Source: Deltaproteobacteria bacterium (GTDB lineage: Bacteria; JAMCPX01). From it: a stretch of DNA of 35,387 bases. Location of the stretch: the NCBI GenBank assembly GCA_023381995.1, contig JAMCVD010000109.1:2063-37449 (forward strand), given 5' to 3'. Shown in pieces: positions 9,710 to 16,810 of this stretch; within the stretch, counting starts at the first letter, position 1, and each line of letters starts with the position of its first letter. The notes under the pieces are model-generated. The model did no database searches and had not been told where the DNA came from. It worked only from the letters and a program-made list of their open reading frames with translations. The translations under genes and the position numbers were made by a program.

Positions 9710-10654
9710 TTAGCTCTGCGGACCGGTACAGAGGTCCGTGAGAAGCTCGTGGGAGCCGTCGACGATGCCGCTCATAATGTCGCTGACGGACAGTATCTCT
9801 TTTATCAGTCCTGCGACTTCCCCGCTCATTACGGTGCCGTTCGCCATATCCCCCTCGATGGACGCGGCCCTGCTCCTTCCCGGGCCTATGAAAGACAGCA
9901 GCTCCGTCTTGCCCATGCCCTTCTTTTCGAGATCGAGGATATGGTCGGCGAGGCCGTTTTTTATCACCCGCACGGGCTGGCCGATCGTCCTCCCGGTGAG
10001 TACGGTCGAATCGTCCTCCGCATCTATAATCGCCTGTTTGAAGGCAGGGTGTACCGGCGCTTCTGTCGACGAGACGAACCTCGTGCCCATCTGTATGCCC
10101 TGGGCACCGAGGGCACGCGCAGCCACGAAGCCCCGCTGGTCTGCTATCCCTCCAGCCGCGACGACGGGGACACCGACAGCGTCGACGACCTGCGGTATAA
10201 GGACCATCGTTGTAATCTCGAGCGGGCTGTCGTGACCTCCCGCCTCGATGCCCTCCGCTATGAGGAAGTCCACGCCCGCATCGAAGGCCTTCCTTGCATG
10301 TTTTACGGAAGGCACGACGTGGCCGACCTTGATGCCGGCACCGTGCAGTCTCTGCGTAAACTTTGCGGGACTACCGGCAGAGGTTATGACGACGCGCAGA
10401 CCCTCTTCTATCGCGGTGTCCACCATATCGGCCGCAAGGGGATACATGATGGGTATGTTCACTCCGAACGGTCTGTCAGTCATCGTGCGGGCCTTTGCTA
10501 TCTCCATGGCCAGCTCATCTTTCGACAGGAAGGAGCCCCCGGCGATGACGCCGAGCCCGCCGGCGTTTGATACGGCCGCTGCGAGCGGGGCGTACGATAC
10601 ATAGACCATCCCCCCGAGCAGGACGGGGTACTGGATTCCGAGCAGTCTGCACAA
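9710..10654 (-). CDS. FMN-dependent nitronate monooxygenase / FabK-like enoyl-ACP reductase
   Basis: This 314-residue TIM-barrel flavoprotein belongs to the NMO/FabK family. Recognisable segments are the N-terminal YPVLLGGMVYVSYAPLA strand, AVSNAGGLGVIAGGS, PFGVNI, the EAGGH loop with the conserved catalytic-region His, PVVAAGGIAD and GAQGIQMGTRF, which binds the FMN phosphate. The overall register resembles FabK (enoyl-ACP reductase II) at least as closely as nitronate monooxygenases, so it may reduce enoyl-ACP in fatty-acid synthesis. The two roles cannot be separated from sequence alone. The start is a TTG at 10654; no in-frame ATG exists between it and the preceding gene. It lies between the GMC oxidoreductase and argS in one array. 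Confidence 0.85.
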   Translation of the reverse strand: MCRLLGIQYPVLLGGMVYVSYAPLAAAVSNAGGLGVIAGGSFLSKDELAMEIAKARTMTDRPFGVNIPIMYPLAADMVDTAIEEGLRVVITSAGSPAKFTQRLHGAGIKVGHVVPSVKHARKAFDAGVDFLIAEGIEAGGHDSPLEITTMVLIPQVVDAVGVPVVAAGGIADQRGFVAARALGAQGIQMGTRFVSSTEAPVHPAFKQAIIDAEDDSTVLTGRTIGQPVRVIKNGLADHILDLEKKGMGKTELLSFIGPGRSRAASIEGDMANGTVMSGEVAGLIKEILSVSDIMSGIVDGSHELLTDLCTGPQS

Positions 10655-10674
10655 CTGTGTGTCAAGCAGGTTAT

Positions 10675-12198
10675 CTATGTCAGGAACCTCTTTCTGTTGT
10701 CTATGATGTACTCGGCGTTCCTCATCGAGAAAGACATGATCGTGATCTGCGGATTGACGCCCAGGGACGTCGGGAAGACGCTCCCGTCGGAAATGAACAG
10801 GTTTTCCGTGCCGTGCGCCTTGCCGAAGGAGTCCACCACCGTGTGGCCGGCCAGCTCCCCCATCCTTGCGGTACCGAGCGGGTGGAAGGCCATCATCTCG
10901 AAGTCCGTCGTCCTGAGATGGCGCGTGAATAGCTGCGCTATGTCCCGGGACGATTTGAATTCCTGTATCCCGTGGACCCCAGGGTCCACCGTTTTTGCGC
11001 CCGCGGCAAAGAATATTTCCGAGGCGACAGCAATGCCTTTTATAAGCTTTTTCAGATCGTAGGGATGTAGCCTGTACGTGATGAGCGGGCCGCTGTCGAT
11101 GCCCGGTCTCACCGCACCCGAAGAGTTCTTGTCCGACACCATGACCCCGAAGGCCGCCAGATTGTTGTACTCCCGTGCCCGCTTTTTCCCCTCGATGCCT
11201 ATGGGTTGTAGAACGGGGAGGGCTATCTCCGGAGGGACGAAGATGCCCTCGAGCATGATGCCCTCGCTCGAGTATGCATCGACGTAACTGCCCTGCGGGA
11301 CCCCCTTGTAGCCTTCGATGATCTCGTCGAAAAAAGACGTAATACGGGCCGCGGGATGAATGGTCAGGTTTTTCCCCAGCTCCTGCGACAGCTTGATGCC
11401 GTTCTTCTGAAGGATGTAGGGCGTGTATATCGCGCCCGCGGAGAGGACGAGCAGCTTTGGGGACACCGTTATGCCGTACAGCCTGTTGCCCGTCTGCTCG
11501 TTTATGATGCTGCCCTCGATGTGCTTCACCCTACCCGATTCGAGGACGATCGTCTCTGCCTTCGCGTTCGCATAGAACCGTGCGCCCTTTTTTATCGCGG
11601 ACGGAATGAAGTTCAGATGCACGGCCTGCTTTGCATCGTGCGGACAGCCGAACGCACACCTGCCGCATCCGTGGCAGTCTATCATGTTGTGCTTCAGCAT
11701 ACCGTTGCTCAGCCCGAGCGCATCGGCGCCCCTCTTGAAAACGAGGCCGTTTTTGCCGAGCCCCTGAGGGGTTACGGGGATGACGTTGATGGTCTTTTCC
11801 ACGCGCTCAAAATAGGGCTCCATGTCTTTCGGCGATGCCTTTACGACGCCGTATGTGTCCGCCCACTCGTCGAGGACGCCCTCGGGGGTCCTGAAGCACG
11901 TCCCGGAGTTCACCACGGTTGTCCCACCTATGGCCCTGCCGAGGGGGAGAATGATGGAGGTCTTCCCCAGGACGACCGTCGACCCGTAGTCCCTGTAGAG
12001 TATCTTCAGGGACTCTATCGGCTTATACGTGCCGTACCGTTCTTTCGTATAGTAGCCGCCCTCCTCCATGACGACGACATCGATGCCCGCACCGCTGAGG
12101 ACGTCCGCCATCACTGCCCCGCCCGCGCCGGAGCCTATGATGCATACGTCCGGCCTTTCGACCACGTCCTTGTTTATATCGTTATAGGTAAGGAGCAT
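10675..12198 (-). CDS. GMC-family FAD oxidoreductase with ferredoxin-like Cys motif
   Basis: This 507-residue glucose-methanol-choline oxidoreductase resembles long-chain alcohol oxidases and cholesterol-oxidase-like proteins. The FAD Rossmann motif is near residues 17-47 (CIIGSGAGGAVMADVLSGAG). The GMC signature GRAIGGTTVVNSGTC follows, and the active-site His lies in AFHPLGTARMG (~435). The C-terminal FAD-contact segment is SDGSVFPTSLGVNPQITIM. Around residues 170-181 is CHGCGRCAFGCPH, a CxxCxxCxxxCP arrangement that could hold a 4Fe-4S cluster. GAGAGG precedes the ATG, which comes one base after the stop of a small partner gene. This pairing suggests a two-subunit dehydrogenase oxidising an alcohol or sterol-like substrate; the substrate is unknown. 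Confidence 0.88.
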   Translation of the reverse strand: MLLTYNDINKDVVERPDVCIIGSGAGGAVMADVLSGAGIDVVVMEEGGYYTKERYGTYKPIESLKILYRDYGSTVVLGKTSIILPLGRAIGGTTVVNSGTCFRTPEGVLDEWADTYGVVKASPKDMEPYFERVEKTINVIPVTPQGLGKNGLVFKRGADALGLSNGMLKHNMIDCHGCGRCAFGCPHDAKQAVHLNFIPSAIKKGARFYANAKAETIVLESGRVKHIEGSIINEQTGNRLYGITVSPKLLVLSAGAIYTPYILQKNGIKLSQELGKNLTIHPAARITSFFDEIIEGYKGVPQGSYVDAYSSEGIMLEGIFVPPEIALPVLQPIGIEGKKRAREYNNLAAFGVMVSDKNSSGAVRPGIDSGPLITYRLHPYDLKKLIKGIAVASEIFFAAGAKTVDPGVHGIQEFKSSRDIAQLFTRHLRTTDFEMMAFHPLGTARMGELAGHTVVDSFGKAHGTENLFISDGSVFPTSLGVNPQITIMSFSMRNAEYIIDNRKRFLT

Positions 12199-12199
12199 G

Positions 12200-12610
12200 T
12201 CAATCCTCTCGCAGGCATCCCGGGTGGTAGTCTATGGTGTCCGCCACGGCATCGTTGGAGTAGAACGGCATGAGGATAAGCATCTTCAGCATCAGGAAAA
12301 TATTTCGCTTGGTAGCGAACCTGCTCTTCTCCCAGCCCTCCAGATACCGCAGCCTCTGCTGCGGGCTCATCCCGGTAAAGCTCTTCAATCTTGTAAAAAG
12401 GGGTGCGTACTGGATCGTGTACAGCGCGGTCTTCACAAACTTCAGCGGCAGCTTGGCAAACTGGTCTATGTAGTTGTCGAACAGCAGCGCGGCATCGACG
12501 TCATTGGCACCCGTCTGGAAGGCGCCTCCGGACGGCATAATGGTGTCGGCTATGGCCTGCGTTATAACGTACAGTTTCTGGTCAAACACCTTTAATTCCT
12601 TCATCGCCAT
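12200..12610 (-). CDS. Small GMC-dehydrogenase partner (gluconate 2-dehydrogenase subunit 3-like)
   Basis: This 136-residue protein lies one base upstream of the GMC oxidoreductase. Its pattern (F..LKSFTGMSPQQRLRYLEGW, then SRFATKRNIFLMLKML and YSNDAVADTIDYHPG) resembles the small subunit 3 of gluconate-type GMC dehydrogenases, which stabilises or chaperones the flavoprotein. No Tat signal is visible. The ATG at 12610 is preceded by AGGAG with 8-nt spacing. An upstream TTG at 12628 lies inside that ribosome-binding site and is not credible. Family assignment is by pattern and context only. This is the first gene of the minus-strand array that ends at 1051. Confidence 0.62.
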   Translation of the reverse strand: MAMKELKVFDQKLYVITQAIADTIMPSGGAFQTGANDVDAALLFDNYIDQFAKLPLKFVKTALYTIQYAPLFTRLKSFTGMSPQQRLRYLEGWEKSRFATKRNIFLMLKMLILMPFYSNDAVADTIDYHPGCLRED

Positions 12611-12649
12611 ACATTCGTCTCCTCTCAAATCTCCAGCCCCGTTCCCCGT

Positions 12650-12690
12650 AAAAAGACGTGCCCTGCCTCCTTCTGTCGTGAGGGCAGGGC
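12650..12690 (-). terminator. Rho-independent terminator after folK
   Basis: Read on the minus strand, a perfect 8-bp stem GCCCTGCC / GGCAGGGC (12683-12690 with 12660-12667) with a 15-nt loop is followed after five bases by TTTTT (12654-12650). It lies just downstream of folK and separates that unit from the GMC array. Confidence 0.72.
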
Positions 12691-12696
12691 CTCTCG

Positions 12697-13239
12697 CTAA
12701 ATGGTCCTTTTCCCTGCCCGCGGATAGTCCGTCTTTTTACGGCACCCTACGGAATGCCTGTCTTTCAGCATATATTTTAATTCATCCATAGTCAATCTAA
12801 ATAAAGGATGTACCAGATCCGGCGCTATCTCCGAAAGCGGGCCAAGCACAAACAGCCTCCGGTGGAACCGCGGGTGGGGTACGATCAACTCCCTCGTATA
12901 GATTATGCGCCTGCCGTATATGATTATATCTATATCGATTGTACGTGAACCGTACAGGGGCGGGTCCGGGGGCAGCCTTTTTGTGTCCCTGCCGAGCTCC
13001 CGTTCCGTGCCCTGCGTCGATCCGAGCAGTTGAAACGGGGTCAGGTCCGTCCGAACAGCGCAGCACAGGTTCAGGAAGTCCCTCGTGCCTTTCACCATAT
13101 CGACCGGTGCGGTCTCGTAGATGGATGACACCCTGACGACGTCCGTGCCCGGATACGCGGAGACCCGATCGAGCGCACGGAGCAGAAGTGCCTCTCTGTT
13201 GCCCGTGTTTGAGCCCAGCGACAGATAGACCGTTTCCAT
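12697..13239 (-). CDS. folK: 2-amino-4-hydroxy-6-hydroxymethyldihydropteridine pyrophosphokinase
   Basis: This 180-residue HPPK transfers pyrophosphate from ATP to 6-hydroxymethyl-dihydropterin in folate synthesis. Visible signatures are the N-terminal SLGSNTGNRE, the substrate-binding segment SRTIDIDIIIYG with the metal-binding Asp pair, and the C-terminal VPHPRFHRRLFVLGPLSEIAPD. The start is the ATG at 13239, right before the SLGSN strand. The frame is open further upstream only because it shadows the GH2-like gene. It follows that gene by 11 nt and is probably co-transcribed with it, without other folate genes nearby. The C-terminal ~20 residues (basic, after LKDRHS) are an extension beyond the usual length. 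Confidence 0.94.
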   Translation of the reverse strand: METVYLSLGSNTGNREALLLRALDRVSAYPGTDVVRVSSIYETAPVDMVKGTRDFLNLCCAVRTDLTPFQLLGSTQGTERELGRDTKRLPPDPPLYGSRTIDIDIIIYGRRIIYTRELIVPHPRFHRRLFVLGPLSEIAPDLVHPLFRLTMDELKYMLKDRHSVGCRKKTDYPRAGKRTI

Positions 13240-13250
13240 GGCCTGCCCGG

Positions 13251-15899
13251 TCACGGCGATGGGCGCGCTATGAAATGGTACCAGTTGTGCGCGACCTCGT
13301 TGCCGCTGTCGTCGTTCAGGGCCATAGAGAGCGTGTAGTGCAGGTCCGCCGTGCACGGCGGGAGCGGAACGGTCGTCGTCGTCACGTTCGTGGAGCTGTC
13401 TGCCGGGACCGTGACGTCCATCGTTCCGCTCGCGACGGTAGCGACGGTCGCCTGGCTGCCGATGGTGACCGTCGTAAGCACGGGCATGCTGTTCTCGAGC
13501 TGCCCCTTCGTCAGAGGGCTTATGATCCCGTCGTCGAGCCCGGTCGCATCGCCCGTGATGTACGTGCTGTCGGTCTGCCTGTCCAGTCGGTAGGAGAGCG
13601 CAAGCCGCAGAGGATCGAAGAGGTCGTTCACGACGAAGACGGGGAGCGTGACCGTCGTGCCGCACCGGTATACGTTGTAGCCGTGCTGAACGGCCACCAT
13701 GACGGGCTGATCGACCATGGACACCCAGTCGTACGCTGTGAGCGGCGTCCTGTTCCAGTCCACGATGCCCCATGCCATGGAGGGCCACCAGTCGTTCAGC
13801 ATGAACTGGAACTCCGAGTACGTGGGGGCGTACTTGTGTATCCGCGTGTCCTCGATGAGGTACTTGCTCACGGCGGCCTGATAGAGCTGGCTCGCCGCGG
13901 CCCATGAATCGAAGTCCGGGTACGAGGACGGCTTTCCTATATAGAGGCTCTGGACAGGTATCTGAAGGTCGTGGTACTGCCATGCGTATATCGTCGAGGT
14001 CGTCACGTCGGCGGGCCACCACTCCGCGCCGAGCTCCTGTTCCATGACCGGCCCGATGGCATAGGGTATAGCCTCTGCCCCGAACTCTATGGGAAAGGGG
14101 ATGGGGTTGCTGTCTATATCGAAGCTGTTGCCCGTATACCAGCCGTAGTATGTCGTAGAGTCATCGCCTCTATTGCCGCTCTCGTGGACGGGTATGTTTT
14201 TTACAATGGCCGTCGCGATGGAGTAGAGCGCATCATCGATCACCCTGTTGAAGCTCTTGTCCAGGAAGGTGCCGGACGGCGCGCTGCCCAAGGGCACGGG
14301 CGAGGCGGGGCAATCGTCCTCCGTGCTGCTGACGGGGAAGAAGCTGTAGAACGGCTCGTCGTGCAGCGTCCAGAAAAGCAGAGAGGGGTGGTTATACTCG
14401 AGGTAGAGGGCCGAGGGGAGCATCCTCTTGATCACCTCGAGGTTGTTCGTGAGCGCAGGGTCGCCGTCCGGCCTTTCGAAGTCGCAGATGCTGTATTCCC
14501 ATATCAGGCTGAAGTTATAGAACACGCCGATCCCCTGCTGGTCCGCGGTGGAGAGCAGCGCCTGGGGCTCGATATGGTCGTGTATGACGAATGCGTCCAT
14601 GCCCGCGTCCTTCATGAGCGTATAGTCGGCCAGGTATGTGCCGTCCGTTATATGGGACATCCACTCGGTGGGTATGTAGTTCGTGCCCCGGAGGAAGATC
14701 CGCCTCCCGTTGAGCTCGAAGTACGTGCTCCCGTCATCCGCCGTTACCTGCTTGAACGCCCGTACGCCGAACGTATCGTCCCGGACGTCCTCGAGCACGC
14801 CGTTATAGGAGACCGAGAAGCTCGCCCTGTAGAGCGCCGGAGAGCCCGCCTCCGGGTGATCGTAGAGCCACCATAATGCCGGTTTGTCGATCGTGAATTT
14901 CGCGGTAAAGTGGTTCTCGCCCGGTTTGAGCTGCACGTCGATCGTGAACGTGTTCCTGTATACGGTCCCGGGCAGGTCGACGTACGTGGCCACGGAGACC
15001 GGTAGAGGCAAGCTGTCCGCGTCTGTGAGGAAGTAGTCTATGAAGACATCGGCCTTCGAATAGTCGCTACTCAGCTCCGGTGTTATGAATACCCAGTCCC
15101 ACCTGACGTCCCTGTACGACTTTATAGAGACGGGCCTGTAGATACCGCCCGTGCCCATGGACTGCACGTCGTCCGGTAGCAGCGAGTCCCCGGGCCTGGT
15201 ATCGTGATAGTCGAGTATGCCTTTGATCCAGACCTTCTCCGCCATCTGTGTGTCGCCGGCATTCGACTCCGCGATCCCGAACGAGGGGTCCGACGGGTTT
15301 ATGACCTTTACGGCAAGAACGTTGTCGCCTGTTTTCGCTATGCCAGTTACGTCGAACATGATGGGGTCGAAATAGCCTTCGTGTTCCCCGAGGAGCGTAC
15401 CGTTGAGCCAGACCTTCGCAAAGTAATCCACCCCCTTGAGTACGAGGGCATTGTGGGCCTTCGCCTGTGCGTCCGTGAGGGTGAAATGGTCCCTGTACCA
15501 GACCGCCCCGTAGTACTTCTCGAGGCCCGGAACGTCGACTTGATAGTTGTCCGGCACGGTGACCGTGAGCCATGAGGAATCGTCGTACCGGGGTGCAAAA
15601 AACGGCACCTTCTGGGTCTCGCCTATGCCGACGGCATCCGTTGTAAACGCGTACGACCCGTCGAGCATGATGGTGCCGGACACATCCTCGGAGACATAGG
15701 AGCCGGCGGCGTCCGCGCGTACGCTGCCCGGGGACACATGCTGTGCTGACGCGAGGCCGGCAAAGATGGAATTCGGCATGACCGGGAACGACGTGTCTAT
15801 CGCCGGCCGGACCGTCGTAACAACGGACGTCTTCGCACAGGCGGACAGGAGGAGCGCCGCCCCTACCGCGGTCATCAAGAATTTGAGCCCCGTTTTCAT
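13251..15899 (-). CDS. GH2-like glycoside hydrolase, lipoprotein
   Basis: This 882-residue protein has a lipoprotein signal (lipobox LLLSAC, Cys21). A jelly-roll sugar-binding domain follows (~60-240; DNYQVDVPGLEKYYGAVWYRD, VWLNGTLLGEHEGYFDPI), then an Ig-like domain (~250-385) and a TIM barrel starting near FELNGRRIFLRGTNYIPTEWM. This is the beta-galactosidase/beta-glucuronidase (GH2) layout. In the acid/base position the usual Asn-Glu is Asp-Glu (HDEP, E515). The nucleophile candidate is E605 in IEFGAE. The C-terminus adds further beta domains. It should act on extracytoplasmic glycans; the linkage specificity is unknown. Its ATG overlaps the stop of a disrupted reading frame upstream (ATGA). 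Confidence 0.82.
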   Translation of the reverse strand: MKTGLKFLMTAVGAALLLSACAKTSVVTTVRPAIDTSFPVMPNSIFAGLASAQHVSPGSVRADAAGSYVSEDVSGTIMLDGSYAFTTDAVGIGETQKVPFFAPRYDDSSWLTVTVPDNYQVDVPGLEKYYGAVWYRDHFTLTDAQAKAHNALVLKGVDYFAKVWLNGTLLGEHEGYFDPIMFDVTGIAKTGDNVLAVKVINPSDPSFGIAESNAGDTQMAEKVWIKGILDYHDTRPGDSLLPDDVQSMGTGGIYRPVSIKSYRDVRWDWVFITPELSSDYSKADVFIDYFLTDADSLPLPVSVATYVDLPGTVYRNTFTIDVQLKPGENHFTAKFTIDKPALWWLYDHPEAGSPALYRASFSVSYNGVLEDVRDDTFGVRAFKQVTADDGSTYFELNGRRIFLRGTNYIPTEWMSHITDGTYLADYTLMKDAGMDAFVIHDHIEPQALLSTADQQGIGVFYNFSLIWEYSICDFERPDGDPALTNNLEVIKRMLPSALYLEYNHPSLLFWTLHDEPFYSFFPVSSTEDDCPASPVPLGSAPSGTFLDKSFNRVIDDALYSIATAIVKNIPVHESGNRGDDSTTYYGWYTGNSFDIDSNPIPFPIEFGAEAIPYAIGPVMEQELGAEWWPADVTTSTIYAWQYHDLQIPVQSLYIGKPSSYPDFDSWAAASQLYQAAVSKYLIEDTRIHKYAPTYSEFQFMLNDWWPSMAWGIVDWNRTPLTAYDWVSMVDQPVMVAVQHGYNVYRCGTTVTLPVFVVNDLFDPLRLALSYRLDRQTDSTYITGDATGLDDGIISPLTKGQLENSMPVLTTVTIGSQATVATVASGTMDVTVPADSSTNVTTTTVPLPPCTADLHYTLSMALNDDSGNEVAHNWYHFIARPSP

Positions 15900-16601
15900 T
15901 GCCTTTGCTTATAGCCCTCCAAAGCGACCGTGGCAAGCCTTTCAAGGGAGAGGGACGTCCGTCTCCGACTCCCTGTATCCGACGTGCCTGTAAGCGCAAG
16001 ATCGAGTATCCGCTCGACGGACGCGAAGTACGGCGTCCATATCGACGTGGGGAATGGCGTTGTCCATACGTATTCAGATGAGTCGTATTTTGCAACGGTC
16101 GGATCCCGGGTAAGCCGTAAGCTCTTTGGTAGCAATGACAACGGGATCGTATCTCGCCGTCGTGCGGTCCCACAGTACTGAACAGCCGCAAGAAACTCCG
16201 TTTCTCACGATAGGGATGAATTTTTCTCTTGACAGGGGCACGTTAAATGGGTGCCCCCTTTCCTTCCTAATTATCCCATCAGCGGCTGGAGACGACTTGT
16301 TGACGACTTTATATTTGGTTCCTCTCCCCTTTGTGATCATGAAGAAAGAGTTTTCTCCTCTGCTCGTAAAACAAAGCTCTTTTCGGTAAAGGGGGTTACG
16401 ACCCATAACGTCTCTGTATTTCCATAGCGAGAGAGAAGCAGTCCACGCAGAGTACCACGGAAGCATTGCAGGCAGTCCGGATGTGCTTCCCTTCGCAGTG
16501 TCGAACACTCTTTCTTTTTGTTCTATCAGTCCCATAATCACTTTTGGGATAAGAGCCTTATATTTGAAATCAAAAACGCCGATAAGAATATTCAAATTCA
16601 T
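15896..16601 (-). pseudogene. Disrupted unknown gene: MITE insertion plus frameshift
   Basis: From the ATG at 16601 the frame reads MNLNILIGVFDFKYK and enters the 241-bp mobile element in frame. It exits as KYKVVNKSSPAADG, so FKYK is duplicated by the target duplication, and continues to about 16205 (PLSREKFIPIVR). A second frame then continues from ETEFLAAVQYCGTARRR to SLERLATVALEGYKQRQ and stops at 15896, overlapping the GH2-like start by ATGA. Joining the halves with a 1-nt shift and removing the element gives a protein of about 150 residues. I do not recognise the family. The downstream half has codon use like its GC-rich neighbours. The join is an inference; the pieces might instead belong to separate genes. 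Confidence 0.5.
16317..16557 (-). mobile_element. MITE-like element, copy A (241 bp)
   Basis: This copy is bounded by an 8-bp direct repeat TTATATTT (16309-16316 and 16558-16565), with one more matching base at the edge. The ends form a 25-bp ungapped imperfect inverted repeat. GGTTCCTCTCCCC at the left faces GGCTCTTATCCC at the right, both ending in TGAT.ATG; 17 of 25 positions match. No transposase domain is recognisable. On the minus strand one frame is open through all 83 codons of element plus duplication, and it is in frame with the interrupted gene. Copies B and C are nearly identical apart from scattered substitutions and small indels. Confidence 0.85.
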
Positions 16602-16644
16602 GATCCGTCATGTGTCCGGAAAGCAAGCCTTCCGGCCATAAGTG

Positions 16645-16684
16645 TTGACAGCTTGTTGACAACTTTCAAATTTAAAAGGATGAT
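16645..16684 (+). promoter_or_regulatory. Candidate sigma-70 promoter with repeated TTGACA
   Basis: A perfect -35 TTGACA (16656-16661) is followed after 17 nt by GATGAT (16679-16684), a 4/6 match to the -10. A second TTGACA lies 11 nt upstream (16645-16650). The pair would drive the lipoprotein glycosidase at 16811 with a leader of about 120 nt. The GTTGACA direct repeat could also be a regulator site. Confidence 0.45.
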
Positions 16685-16810
16685 ACAGTTGTCACGTAAT
16701 GTCGTCCCTGCCCGTATTCCTGCTGCACGCTGCTCCGGCCGCGGCCTGCCCTGTTGTAAAATGTCCCGTGCTGTTGTACGTATGTCCCTTGTAATGAAAA
16801 GGGGGCCAGC

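Noticed and set aside
1024-9741. Long open frames on the + strand opposite the minus-strand array (e.g. 1024-1887, 3214-4371, 5571-7262, 8602-9741)
   Set aside because: They are antisense to well-recognised genes (permease, Wzy-like, aspS, argS), have no family resemblance and reflect the GC-rich composition.
12697-14022. 441-residue frame ending in folK
   Set aside because: Its first two thirds shadow the GH2-like gene; folK starts at 13239 right before SLGSN.
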